This document shows positions 1 to 7,266 of a DNA stretch of 11,910 nucleotides, piece after piece; the first letter of the stretch is position 1; each line of letters begins with the position of its first letter. Under the pieces are notes generated by a model that was given only the letters and a program-made list of their open reading frames with translations, was not told where the DNA came from and did not search any database. Position numbers and translations under genes: made by a program. Origin of the DNA: Deltaproteobacteria bacterium (lineage in GTDB: Bacteria > Desulfobacterota > Desulfobulbia > Desulfobulbales > Desulfobulbaceae); contig JAADIK010000011.1 of the NCBI GenBank assembly GCA_013151365.1, forward strand, positions 17,672-29,581, in the 5' to 3' direction.

Positions 1-452
1 TTATGCTGCGCGGCAATGGCCGTAATCTCCTCGATCCGCGCCTGGGCGCCGAGCATGTGCACGGGGATGATGGCCCGGGTCTTGTCGGTGATCTTTTTTT
101 CCAGGTCGGCGGGGTCCATGTTGAGGGTCTCGTCCACCTCGGTAAACACGGGCACCGCGCCGGTATCAAGAATGGCCTCCCAGGTGGCGACAAAGGTGAA
201 GCCCTGGGTAATGACCTCGTCACCGGCCCCGACGCCAAGGGCGGTCATGGCCACCTTGAGCGCCGCGGTGCCGGAAGTCACGGCCTGGGCGAAACCGGCG
301 CCGGTATAGGCGGCAAAGGCCTCTTCAAACTGCCGGACCTTGTATACTCCGCCCCTTTGCGGGCCGAACTCGTAGCGGAAAAGAACGCCGGTATCAAAAA
401 CATCAAGAACCTCGCGTTTTTCCTCTTCACCAAAAACTTCAAAACCAGGCAT
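1..452 (-). CDS. DegT/DnrJ/EryC1/StrS-family PLP aminotransferase, N-terminal part (cut by left edge)
   Basis: The family uses pyridoxal phosphate, usually to transaminate keto-sugars for cell-surface polysaccharide or antibiotic sugar synthesis. Seen here are 150 residues from the start to the window edge. A glycine-rich N-terminal segment is followed by the cofactor-phosphate motif SGTAAL at residues 60-65, then ALGVGAGDEVI (71-81), FTFVAT (85-90), the central DTGAVPVF (96-103) and PVHMLGAQ (130-137), all typical of this family. The catalytic Schiff-base lysine normally lies near residue 180-200, beyond the window, so activity cannot be judged. ATG at 452 is chosen because GAGGT at 459-463 sits just upstream and overlaps the panD stop; the gap to panD is 9 bases, so co-transcription is likely. 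The substrate is unknown; sitting next to pantothenate genes does not by itself define it. Family assignment is strong, exact function is open. Confidence 0.88.
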   Translation of the reverse strand, partial: MPGFEVFGEEEKREVLDVFDTGVLFRYEFGPQRGGVYKVRQFEEAFAAYTGAGFAQAVTSGTAALKVAMTALGVGAGDEVITQGFTFVATWEAILDTGAVPVFTEVDETLNMDPADLEKKITDKTRAIIPVHMLGAQARIEEITAIAAQH

Positions 453-461
453 AATTCAACC

Positions 462-824
462 TCACTCGGCAATATGTTTCTTGATTCCGTTCTTCTCGTC
501 CAGGAGAAGCATGAGCGGCCGGTATGACGCCAGCTCGTCATCATCGATCATGGCATAAGAGGCAATGATGATGAGATCGCCGACCAACCCCTTGCGGGCG
601 GCGGCGCCGTTCAACCCGATCACCCCGGAACCGGCCTCGCCCTCGATGACATAGGTTTCAAAACGCTCACCGTTGTGAATATTGTAGACCTTGACCTGTT
701 CAAAGGGAACGAGACCGGCGGCCTTCATCAGGTCGCGGTCGATAGTCAGGCTGCCTTCATAGTTGAGGTCGGCCCGGGTGACGGTCGCCCGATGAATTTT
801 AGCTTTCAGAACAAAACGTAACAT
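462..824 (-). CDS. panD: Aspartate 1-decarboxylase (pyruvoyl enzyme)
   Basis: Decarboxylates L-aspartate to beta-alanine, the amine half of pantothenate, in the cytosol. The 120-residue product has the usual length. It carries the self-cleavage site Gly24-Ser25 in YEGSL, where Ser25 becomes the pyruvoyl group. It also has Arg54 and Tyr58 (NGERFETY), the substrate-binding arginine and proton-donor tyrosine at the same positions as in E. coli PanD, and the conserved NGAAAR stretch at about 72-77. The ATG at 824 is preferred over a GTG four codons upstream (836): GAGGTGG lies at a proper distance from the ATG but overlaps the GTG, and the ATG makes the numbering match E. coli exactly. It follows panC after 72 bases that contain a small hairpin and precedes the PLP enzyme by 9 bases. 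No catalytic residue is missing. Confidence 0.96.
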   Translation of the reverse strand: MLRFVLKAKIHRATVTRADLNYEGSLTIDRDLMKAAGLVPFEQVKVYNIHNGERFETYVIEGEAGSGVIGLNGAAARKGLVGDLIIIASYAMIDDDELASYRPLMLLLDEKNGIKKHIAE

Positions 825-896
825 TGACTTTTCCACCTCGAATAAAAAACGATTTATTGAACCGCCGCACCGGGCCCGGGACCGTCTCCGGCCCGG
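825..896 (-). other. panC-panD spacer with 8-bp hairpin
   Basis: On the plus strand ACCGGGCC (869-876) and GGCCCGGT (890-897) form a perfect 8-bp inverted repeat around a 13-base loop, its outer end touching the panC stop codon. On the transcribed (minus) strand a run of six T follows only about 20 bases later, so it is not a canonical intrinsic terminator. It could be a weak terminator, a processing or stability element that sets different panC and panD levels, or chance in GC-rich DNA. The panD ribosome-binding site lies at the other end of the spacer. Confidence 0.3.
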
Positions 897-1772
897 TCAC
901 GCCGTGGCCCCCGGGGAAGCGGTTGGTTGCAGGACAGGGCCGTTGTCGATCAAACGCACCCGGCCGTTGATTTTTACGGCCAGGGCGAGCCGGGTATCGG
1001 CATCCACGGCCGCTACCGGCTCCAGGCTGCGGCTATCGATAAAAGCGATATAGTCGATCTCCGTGCCCGGAAAGGCCAGAATAAAATCCCGAAGCCGCCC
1101 GGCGAGTTCCCTGGTCTCGAGAATGCCTTCAGCCGCGCTCTTTTGCGCCAGGGCAAGTGCGCGCGAGAGACACAGCGCCGAGTTCCGGGACCTTTCATCA
1201 AGATAAGCATTGCGGGAGCTGAGGGCCAGGCCGTCCGCCTCCCTGACGATCGGATGGCCGATGATCTCGACGGCCATGTTCAAATCGGCGACCATCCGCC
1301 GGATAACGGCCAGCTGCTGAAAATCCTTTTCACCGAAAACGGCGCAATCGGCGGCGGTAATATGAAAAAGCTTGCAGACCACGGTGGCCACGCCATCAAA
1401 ATGGCCCGGCCGGGAGGCGCCGCACAGGTAGCGGGTGAGCCGCCCGACCCGGACGGTGGTCTGGAATCCTCCGGGATACATACTCGCCGCATCCGGGACG
1501 AAAAGGACCGCCACCCCTTCCTTCTCCGCCAGTTCGCGGTCCCGGTCGAAATCACGGGGATAGGCGGCAAGGTCTTCACCCGGCCCGAACTGCGCGGGGT
1601 TGACGAAAAGGCTGACCACGACCAGGTCGGCATGCCGGCCGGCCAGGCGCATGAGCCCCAGGTGCCCGGCATGAAAAAATCCCATGGTCGGCACCAGGCC
1701 GATTCTCTTGCCGGCCCCGGCCTGTTTTGCCGCCCAGGCCGTCATCTCGCCGGGAGAGCTGATGATCTTCAT
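897..1772 (-). CDS. panC: Pantothenate synthetase (pantoate--beta-alanine ligase)
   Basis: ATP-dependent condensation of pantoate with beta-alanine to give pantothenate, via a pantoyl-adenylate, in the cytosol. The 291-residue product is normal length. Visible motifs are PTMG at 28-31, the HIGH-type nucleotide motif HAGH at 34-37, FVNPAQFGPGED at 56-67, RPGHFDGV at 121-128, GEKD with Q152-Q153 just after it (147-153), and the KMSKS-like SSRN at 185-188. The start codon lies inside the end of the upstream TPR gene (ATGA overlap at 1769-1772), so translation is probably coupled; no strong ribosome-binding site of its own is seen. PanD, which supplies beta-alanine, is encoded directly downstream. 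The C-terminal tail after about residue 275 is Pro/Ala-rich and not conserved. panB is not in the window. Confidence 0.97.
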   Translation of the reverse strand: MKIISSPGEMTAWAAKQAGAGKRIGLVPTMGFFHAGHLGLMRLAGRHADLVVVSLFVNPAQFGPGEDLAAYPRDFDRDRELAEKEGVAVLFVPDAASMYPGGFQTTVRVGRLTRYLCGASRPGHFDGVATVVCKLFHITAADCAVFGEKDFQQLAVIRRMVADLNMAVEIIGHPIVREADGLALSSRNAYLDERSRNSALCLSRALALAQKSAAEGILETRELAGRLRDFILAFPGTEIDYIAFIDSRSLEPVAAVDADTRLALAVKINGRVRLIDNGPVLQPTASPGATA

Positions 1773-2464
1773 TCATTCTGCAGGCGCTTGATCTTGGCCC
1801 GCACTATAGTAAGGTCGGGATCGGCGGCCAGGCCGCCATTCGCCGCCGAGAGAGACAGGTACTTCTTGTACATCGCCACGGCCTTGGCGTTTTCCTTCCG
1901 CAACTCGTAGATCCGGCCCATGGCCCGGTAGGCGTCGGCATCAAAGCCCTTGAAACTGCTCAGCTCGAGATATGACGCCAGGGCGCTGTCCAGGTTGTTG
2001 TTTTTCATGTACAGGGCACCCAGGTTGGCAAGCAGCAGCGGTTTGATGGGATTTTCCGCCGAGACTTCGCGGTTGACCGCGGCGAGTCCCTGCAGCGCCT
2101 TATCAATATGACCGTTCCGGGCGGCGATGTGGGCCAGTTCGACCCGGCTCCACAACGCGGCCGGGGTGGAGCCGTACTGCTTCGCGACCTTGGCGAGCAA
2201 TTCCTGTTTTTTGGCGCCTTTCGCCTGCAGGGCCGTGGTCAGGGCGGTCACCGCTTTATTGTGCTGGTAGGTCCGGAAGGACTCGAACATGACGGCGATA
2301 ATCACGATTGCGGCGATGCAGCCGGTGATAATCCATAAACGACGCTGATATTTCCGCAGAAAGGCGACAAAGGCCGCCGGCAGATGAAATTGATCAAGCA
2401 GTCCTTCTTCGTGTGCTGCCTTGTTTTCGATAGATTGACGGTCAAAGGGACTCTTATGGGCCAT
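1769..2464 (-). CDS. TPR-repeat, membrane-anchored YfgM-like protein
   Basis: A 231-residue protein with a charged N-terminus, one hydrophobic segment at about residues 43-61 (WIITGCIAAIVIIAVMF within it) and a helical C-terminal part. Short helix pairs there look like degenerate tetratricopeptide repeats (around 105-130, 143-170 and 176-205, e.g. LLLANLGALYMKNNNLDSAL and AYRAMGRIYELRKENAKAVAMYKKYL, here quoted in part). This is the layout of YfgM/TPR_21 proteins, which are bitopic inner-membrane proteins with the TPR domain in the periplasm, linked in E. coli to the SecYEG translocon and periplasmic chaperones. The Arg/Lys-rich stretch before the membrane segment fits an N-in orientation. 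Start ATG at 2464 has a GAGAG ribosome-binding site. It is the first gene of the block and overlaps panC by 4 bases, an unusual partner. No recognisable enzyme motif; YfgM assignment is by architecture only. Confidence 0.75.
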   Translation of the reverse strand: MAHKSPFDRQSIENKAAHEEGLLDQFHLPAAFVAFLRKYQRRLWIITGCIAAIVIIAVMFESFRTYQHNKAVTALTTALQAKGAKKQELLAKVAKQYGSTPAALWSRVELAHIAARNGHIDKALQGLAAVNREVSAENPIKPLLLANLGALYMKNNNLDSALASYLELSSFKGFDADAYRAMGRIYELRKENAKAVAMYKKYLSLSAANGGLAADPDLTIVRAKIKRLQNE

Positions 2465-2761
2465 GGTTTTCTCTCGTTTTATGCAGACAATGATATTGCG
2501 TTAAAATTATGGAACTATTTACGACACCAAGGTATTGTAAAAAAATTGGGCAAGCAAAAAAAGTGAACTATTCAGTTACAGGCCGAGGTTATGGCAATTT
2601 TTCGTTTTCACCTGAATCGTTACCGAAAATGAACAATTAAATTCAAGTATCGGCAGAGCCGACTAAAAAATGTTACAATTGCCGTAAGGAGATTTGAGAA
2701 TTGGCTCAAATCAGCTATTTCACGACACCCTTTATACCGCTTTGACAAAAAAAAAGCATTA
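2465..2761. promoter_or_regulatory. Divergent intergenic region between the TPR-pan block and xseA
   Basis: 297 AT-rich bases with no convincing gene. It must carry start signals for both directions. Seen are a TTGACA hexamer at 2743-2748 on the plus strand (no good -10 at the right distance before the first possible xseA start), a TACAAT-like hexamer on the minus strand around 2534-2539, and a small stem TCGGC/GCCGA at 2650-2654 and 2658-2662. A perfect 8-bp inverted repeat is listed separately. No promoter can be fixed with confidence. Confidence 0.45.
2691..2712. promoter_or_regulatory. Perfect 8-bp inverted repeat upstream of xseA (possible operator or RNA hairpin)
   Basis: GATTTGAG (2691-2698), a 6-base spacer AATTGG, then CTCAAATC (2705-2712), which is the exact reverse complement. 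A 22-bp dyad of this kind between divergent genes could bind a dimeric repressor, or form a hairpin in the xseA leader if transcription starts upstream. No T-run follows on either strand, so it is not an intrinsic terminator. The regulator is unknown. Confidence 0.35.
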
Positions 2762-4180
2762 ATGAAATCTTTGCGCCGGGCAGGACCGGCACCGAATCTG
2801 ACCATGGACAGCCCCAGAATTTTCACCGTCTCCGAACTGACCGCCTCAATCCGGGGTCTGCTCGAAACCCGGTTCCCCTTCGTCAGCGTCGCCGGCGAAA
2901 TATCCAACCTGCGACAACCCTATTCCGGCCATTTATATTTCACCCTCAAGGACGATCGCGCCCAGATCAAGGCGGTGCTGTTCAAAATGCAGCAGCGTTA
3001 CCTGTCGGACCAGCCGGTTGACGGGCAGCAGGTTGTCTGCCGGGGCCGGCTCTCGGTCTATGAACCACGGGGCGACTATCAACTCATCGTCGACACCCTC
3101 GATTTCCATGGGGCCGGCGCCATGCAGCTGGCCTTTGAAAACCTGAAGAAAAAACTGGCCACGGAAGGACTTTTCGCCGAAGACCGGAAAAAGCCCCTGC
3201 CCCTCATGCCGGAGCACATAACCCTAGTCACCTCTCCAAACGGCGCGGCCGTGCATGACTTTATCCGCGTCGCCCGCTCCCGTTGTCCGCAGACCGGGCT
3301 TGCCGTTTACCCGGTCGCCGTCCAGGGAGAACAGGCGGCGGGTGAAATCGCCGCCGCTATTGTTGATATCAATACGCAGCCGCACACGGACCTGATTGTC
3401 CTGTGCCGCGGCGGCGGTTCACTGGAAGACTTATGGGCCTTCAACGAGGAACAGCTCGCCAGGGCCATTGCCGCCTCCAGGCTGCCGATAGTCAGCGCCG
3501 TAGGCCATGAGATTGATTTCACCATCGCCGACTTTGCCGCCGACCTGAGGGCGCCGACGCCAAGCGCGGCCGCCGAGCTGATTCTTCCGGACAGCCGGGC
3601 GCTCGCGCTTCAGGTCGACCAGCTCCGCGGCCGCCTTTACCGGACAATGACCGCAAGACTTGAACGCTACGCGGGCAGGACCGCCATGTACCGGCAGCAG
3701 CTCGGCATGATGCGGCGGCCGCTGGAGCAGGTGCTTCTGAAACTCGACCACAGCGCCGGGGCCATGGAACGCGCCGTGCGCAATCGTCTCGCCGCCGAAC
3801 AGGAACGGCTGGCGCAGGCCGCGGTGCGGCTGCGGCGGCAGAACCCGCTCATCCTCCTGCAACTGCGCGGCCGGCAACTCGTCGAGCAGCAACGCCGGCT
3901 GCGCCACGCGGCCGGAATATTCCTTGAAAACCGGGACAGATCACTGGCCCGTATCGCAGGGGTGCTTGACGCGGTCAGCCCCCTGTCGACCCTGGCCCGT
4001 GGTTACTCAATCGTCAGGAAGGCGGGAGACGGAGGGGACATCATCACAGACTGCGATCAGGTTGAAAAGAACAGCAGGATCGAGGTCATCCTGCACCGGG
4101 GATACCTGGAATGCACGGTGAATAAAACCGGGGAGAAACGGACCCGGCCGGGGAAAAAAATCAGCAGGAAGCGGGAATAA
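2762..4180 (+). CDS. xseA: Exodeoxyribonuclease VII large subunit
   Basis: Large catalytic subunit of exonuclease VII, which degrades single-stranded DNA from both ends and works with several copies of the small subunit XseB. Domains run in the usual order: an N-terminal OB-fold (FTVSELTASIRGLLE, then GEISNLRQPYSGHLYFTLKD, both quoted in part); the catalytic core with VTSPNGAAVHDF; CRGGGSLEDLWAFNEE; GHEIDFTIADFAADLRAPTP with its conserved acidic residues; a long coiled-coil arm; and a C-terminal cap with RGYSIV. Length is 472 residues from the first ATG. The ATG at 2804 (MDSPRIF) would give 458 and begins where family homology starts; neither has a clear ribosome-binding site, so the start is uncertain. 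xseB is not adjacent. It is convergent with cobS across 69 bases. Confidence 0.95.
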   Translation: MKSLRRAGPAPNLTMDSPRIFTVSELTASIRGLLETRFPFVSVAGEISNLRQPYSGHLYFTLKDDRAQIKAVLFKMQQRYLSDQPVDGQQVVCRGRLSVYEPRGDYQLIVDTLDFHGAGAMQLAFENLKKKLATEGLFAEDRKKPLPLMPEHITLVTSPNGAAVHDFIRVARSRCPQTGLAVYPVAVQGEQAAGEIAAAIVDINTQPHTDLIVLCRGGGSLEDLWAFNEEQLARAIAASRLPIVSAVGHEIDFTIADFAADLRAPTPSAAAELILPDSRALALQVDQLRGRLYRTMTARLERYAGRTAMYRQQLGMMRRPLEQVLLKLDHSAGAMERAVRNRLAAEQERLAQAAVRLRRQNPLILLQLRGRQLVEQQRRLRHAAGIFLENRDRSLARIAGVLDAVSPLSTLARGYSIVRKAGDGGDIITDCDQVEKNSRIEVILHRGYLECTVNKTGEKRTRPGKKISRKRE

Positions 4181-4249
4181 AATTTCAGTCGCGGCGTGAG
4201 TAGGCCCGGCCGGGATACGAAAATGTGCGGTTATTTTTGAGCGAGTCCC
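4181..4249. other. Convergent xseA/cobS spacer
   Basis: 69 bases between two convergent stop codons. They contain a 10-bp loopless palindrome CCCGGCCGGG at 4205-4214 but no stem followed by a T-run on either strand, so no intrinsic terminator is evident for either gene. Confidence 0.4.
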
Positions 4250-5014
4250 TTAAAACAGCCCGCCGGTCACGGTCAACGCGGCCAGGGTCAGAGCAATGAA
4301 GGCTTCGGCCAACTCGCAGGACGCGCCCAGCGTATCGCCAGTGGCACCGCCGATCTTCAGACGGCAGAACAAAGCAAAAAACGCCACCGCGGCCATGGCC
4401 GCACCGGCAACAATCAGGCCCGGCAAACCCATGACCAGGAAACCGGCGAGAAAGAGCAGCAGCAGGCCTCCCAGGGCCGCCGGTTTCACATTCCGCGAAT
4501 AAAAAAGAGTCCCCAGCCCGCCTTCCGGCCGGACGTACGGGAGCAGGGCCATCATGACCACAATTGCGCAACGGCCGCTGATGGGTATCAGCAAGGCGGC
4601 CCGCACGGCCTCGTCCCTGCTCAGAACCGACAGGGAGGAAATCTTGAGAGCCAGGACCATGACCAGGGCAATAACCCCCATGGCCCCGATCCGGCTGTCA
4701 CGCATAATGACCAGTATCCGCTCCCGGCCCCGGGCGCTGAAAAGACCGTCGGCGCTATCGGCAAGACCGTCAAGATGCAGAGCGCCGGAAAAGGAAAAGA
4801 GGATAATCGTGAGCAGAACCGCGGCAACCGGCGGCGGCACCAGCCGCCATAAAACCCAGGCACAGGCCCCGGCGATCAGGCCGAGAACCAGCCCCACCAC
4901 CGGGAAAAAAAGCGGCGAGCCGGCCAGGTCTTCATCGGTGGCGCCGAAAGAGCCGGGCAGCGGCAGAATGGTCAGAAAACGAAAGGCCGCAACACAGCGC
5001 CGGAGCCATTTCAT
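4250..5014 (-). CDS. cobS: Adenosylcobinamide-GDP ribazoletransferase (cobalamin synthase)
   Basis: Inner-membrane enzyme that joins adenosylcobinamide-GDP to alpha-ribazole (or its 5'-phosphate), the final coupling step of the cobalamin nucleotide loop. The 254-residue product is hydrophobic with about six to seven membrane segments. It has the family signatures FRFLTILPLP (11-20), HLDGLADSADG (80-90) with the aspartate cluster D82/D86/D89, the charged loop IMRDSRIGAMG (103-113), and GGATGDTLGA (222-231). The start is the ATG at 5014, which overlaps the cobT stop as ATGA (5011-5014), indicating translational coupling. It is the last gene of the cobC-cobU-cobT-cobS block, so both substrates are made by enzymes encoded just upstream. 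Confidence 0.96.
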   Translation of the reverse strand: MKWLRRCVAAFRFLTILPLPGSFGATDEDLAGSPLFFPVVGLVLGLIAGACAWVLWRLVPPPVAAVLLTIILFSFSGALHLDGLADSADGLFSARGRERILVIMRDSRIGAMGVIALVMVLALKISSLSVLSRDEAVRAALLIPISGRCAIVVMMALLPYVRPEGGLGTLFYSRNVKPAALGGLLLLFLAGFLVMGLPGLIVAGAAMAAVAFFALFCRLKIGGATGDTLGASCELAEAFIALTLAALTVTGGLF

Positions 5015-6114
5015 GCCTTTACCGGCGATCCGGTAACCCCGGCATCCGCGAAGGTGGCCACCTCGGTCAACACCGCTACCGCAGCCTCGATAAGATTCAT
5101 GGCCAGGGCGGCCCCGGTTCCCTCGCCCAGACGCATGTTCAAGTCCAGGAGCGGCTTCTTGCCCAGACGCTCGTGCATGAAACGGTGAGCCGGTTCAACG
5201 CTGCGGTGGGCATAGATGATGTAATCACGGACAAAAGGTTCCAGGCCGTTGGCGATCAATGCCCCGGCGGTGGAGATCAGGCCATCCACCACCACCGGTT
5301 TCCGGTGAGCGGCGGCGCCGATAATAAGCCCGGCAATACCGCCGATTTCAAAGCCGCCCACCTTGGCCAGGACGTCAAGAGCGTTCTTCGGATCAGGCCG
5401 GTTGATGGCGATCGCCTTTTCCACTATCTTTATTTTATGCTGCAACTGTTCATCGTCAAGGCCGGTACCACGGCCGGTCAGAACGGCCGCATCCTGACCG
5501 GTCATAACCGCGGCAATGGCGGTACTGGGCGTTGTGTTGCCGATCCCCATGTCGCCGGTCCCGAAAACATCCACCTCGGAGGCCAGTTCCTCGGCCACCT
5601 CGATACCCGCCTCGACGGCCATCACGGCATGGGTCCGGGTCATGGCCGGACCGTGGGCGATATTGCCGGTGCCAGAACCGATTCTTTTGCCGATGATCTT
5701 GCCGGCGGCAGCCAGCTCACTCAGGTCGACCTTGGTCCCCATGTCCACCACAACCACTTCGGCCCCGGCCTGGCGCGCCAAGGCGTTAATACCCGCCCCG
5801 CCGGCAATGAAATTGTGTACCATCTGGACCGTTACCTCGGAAGGATAGACGGAAACGCCCTCTGCCGTCACGCCGTGATCCCCGGTCATAACCACGATCT
5901 TCTTCCGCGCCACCGGCGGCTCCAGGCTCCGGGTCATGCCGGCCAGGTCAACGGCCAGGTCCATCAGGTCGCCCAGGGCCCAGGGCGGCATGGTCAGTTG
6001 TTCAAGGTGGTGCACGGCCTTGTCCCGGAACAAACTGTCCTGGGGATAAATCCTGCGGAATACGGCCTCCAGGTAATTGACGGCATCATTTGATTTCTTG
6101 TCGCTACATTGCAT
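5011..6114 (-). CDS. cobT: Nicotinate-nucleotide--dimethylbenzimidazole phosphoribosyltransferase
   Basis: Transfers ribose phosphate from nicotinate mononucleotide to a lower-ligand base such as 5,6-dimethylbenzimidazole, giving alpha-ribazole phosphate. The 367-residue product is close to the family length (Salmonella about 356). Motifs in order are TMPPWALGDL (41-50), VMTGDHGV near 75-82, GGAGINALARQ (105-115), VFGTGDMGIGNTTPS (183-197), the GFEIGGIAG region (254-262), and GEGTGA at 330-335, whose Glu331 corresponds to the catalytic base Glu317 of Salmonella CobT. A longer frame runs 44 codons further upstream, but that part only shadows cobU; the ATG at 6114 has GGGAG at good spacing. It overlaps the end of cobU by 11 bases and the start of cobS by 4. 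Lower-base preference cannot be read from the sequence; bluB is not here. Confidence 0.97.
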   Translation of the reverse strand: MQCSDKKSNDAVNYLEAVFRRIYPQDSLFRDKAVHHLEQLTMPPWALGDLMDLAVDLAGMTRSLEPPVARKKIVVMTGDHGVTAEGVSVYPSEVTVQMVHNFIAGGAGINALARQAGAEVVVVDMGTKVDLSELAAAGKIIGKRIGSGTGNIAHGPAMTRTHAVMAVEAGIEVAEELASEVDVFGTGDMGIGNTTPSTAIAAVMTGQDAAVLTGRGTGLDDEQLQHKIKIVEKAIAINRPDPKNALDVLAKVGGFEIGGIAGLIIGAAAHRKPVVVDGLISTAGALIANGLEPFVRDYIIYAHRSVEPAHRFMHERLGKKPLLDLNMRLGEGTGAALAMNLIEAAVAVLTEVATFADAGVTGSPVKA

Positions 6115-6658
6115 GGTTTTCTCCCTTGATTTGCAGAGGCAGGCCGCAGCAGACCAGATACACGGCATCCGCTTCCCCGGCCACGCACTGATTGCAGCGG
6201 CCCACCAGGTCCCGGTACAGCCTGGCTTGCCGATTGTCCGGGACAATACCCAGCCCCACTTCGTTACTGATCATGATGACCCGGCCCGGATGACGGCGGG
6301 CCGCCGCGAGCAGGGCTGTCGTCTCCCCGGCGATCCGGTCTTCATCAATGATCCCGTCGCCCTGACCGGCATAAAACATCAGGTTATTGACCCAGAGAGT
6401 CAGGCAGTCGATCAGGACCGTATCATATCGGCCGGCCCGGTCAAGTTGCGCGGCCACGGCGACCGTCTCCTCGATGGTCTGCCAATTGCCGCCTTCCCGG
6501 TCTTGCCGGTGCCGGCGTATCCGCCGGGCCATCTCATCATCCATTACCGGGCAGGTTGCCAAGAACAGCCTGGTCCCGGCCCGGCGCTCCGCCATTTGCT
6601 GACCGAAGAGCGATTTGCCGCTACGGGTGCCGCCGGTAATAAGCGTAATATGAGCCAT
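6104..6658 (-). CDS. cobU: Bifunctional adenosylcobinamide kinase / adenosylcobinamide-phosphate guanylyltransferase
   Basis: Phosphorylates adenosylcobinamide and then attaches GMP to give adenosylcobinamide-GDP, the CobS substrate. The 184-residue product has the P-loop GGTRSGKS at residues 9-16, the segment with DDEMARRIRRHRQDR (40-54) where His50 is the likely GMP-accepting histidine (His46 in Salmonella), NWQTIEE (58-64), the Walker-B-like VLIDCLTLWVNN (81-92), and SNEVGLGIVP (131-140). All expected motifs are present. The ATG at 6658 shares its first base with the last base of the cobC stop (TGATG); a GTG one codon upstream (6661) is the alternative. No independent ribosome-binding site stands out, so reinitiation after cobC is likely. 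The 3' end overlaps cobT by 11 bases. Confidence 0.97.
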   Translation of the reverse strand: MAHITLITGGTRSGKSLFGQQMAERRAGTRLFLATCPVMDDEMARRIRRHRQDREGGNWQTIEETVAVAAQLDRAGRYDTVLIDCLTLWVNNLMFYAGQGDGIIDEDRIAGETTALLAAARRHPGRVIMISNEVGLGIVPDNRQARLYRDLVGRCNQCVAGEADAVYLVCCGLPLQIKGENHAM

Positions 6659-7254
6659 CACAGATTAAGGCCCGACAGGACCCCGCCCTCCGAGTAGAGA
6701 TCAAGAACAGTCAAGGTTGCCGGACGAATATTAAAAAGCAGATAATGATTCGCGGGCAGGCCGAGGGCCTGGCAAATCATGGTCCGGATGACTCCGCCAT
6801 GGCTGATGAGACAAACTTCCCTGCCCGCAGCCTCCCGCACCAGGGAAAAAACCTCGGCCACGCGCCGGCCGAAGGCCGAAACCGCTTCCCCGTCCGGAAA
6901 AACAAAACTTTCATAGGCAGACCAGCTCTTTATCAAGTCAGGGTCGGATGATGACAAAATATCCGCCAGGCGCCGCATTTCCCAGCTGCCGAAATCAATC
7001 TCCCGCAGCCGCTCATCAATAACCATCCCGTCCGGCGGGCGAGTCCCCGGGCCGAGCCGGTCCGCGGTCTGCCTAGCTCTCAGCATGGGACTGCAATACC
7101 ACGATTCGGGCGCGAACCGTTCAAGCACGGCCGCCAACCGCCCGACTGCGTCCAAGCCGGAGGGGGAGGCCGTTATATCCGTAGACCCGACCAGCCGTTC
7201 CCGGTTTGCCGGGCCCGTATCCGCGTGCCTGATTAAAAGAAGCCTGGAGGCCAT
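6658..7254 (-). CDS. cobC: Histidine phosphatase, likely alpha-ribazole phosphatase (CobC type)
   Basis: Probably removes the 5'-phosphate from alpha-ribazole phosphate or from cobalamin phosphate, the clean-up step of nucleotide-loop assembly. The 198-residue product is a phosphoglycerate-mutase-like histidine phosphatase. It has RH at 9-10 with the phospho-accepting His10, SPMLRARQTA (55-64) with Arg61, the acid Glu85 in LREIDFG, and the second histidine His152 in SHGG. The usual RHG motif reads RHA here (RHADTG), a variation found in other members of the superfamily. Members of this superfamily act on many phosphates; the cobalamin role rests on position, directly upstream of and overlapping cobU. 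ATG at 7254 is the only start in this frame (an in-frame stop lies five codons upstream), yet there is no ribosome-binding site before it. No cobalamin riboswitch is visible upstream. Confidence 0.85.
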   Translation of the reverse strand: MASRLLLIRHADTGPANRERLVGSTDITASPSGLDAVGRLAAVLERFAPESWYCSPMLRARQTADRLGPGTRPPDGMVIDERLREIDFGSWEMRRLADILSSSDPDLIKSWSAYESFVFPDGEAVSAFGRRVAEVFSLVREAAGREVCLISHGGVIRTMICQALGLPANHYLLFNIRPATLTVLDLYSEGGVLSGLNL

Positions 7255-7266
7255 AAAAACACTTTT

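Noticed and set aside
927..1910. Long plus-strand open frame (327 codons) opposite panC
   Set aside because: It is an antisense shadow of panC and the TPR gene in GC-rich DNA; the product has no recognisable domain.
2384..2566. Short plus-strand open frame (60 codons) across the start of the TPR gene
   Set aside because: Half of it is antisense to the TPR gene, there is no ribosome-binding site and no family resemblance.
4205..4214. CCCGGCCGGG palindrome as a bidirectional terminator
   Set aside because: A loopless palindrome folds poorly as RNA and no T-run follows on either strand.
5173..6093. Long plus-strand open frame (306 codons) opposite cobT
   Set aside because: Its composition mirrors the complementary strand of cobT codons; the minus-strand protein has all family motifs.
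6115..6246. N-terminal extension of cobT by 44 codons
   Set aside because: It overlaps cobU out of frame, is Trp/Cys-rich and unlike CobT, and the ATG at 6114 has a good GGGAG site.
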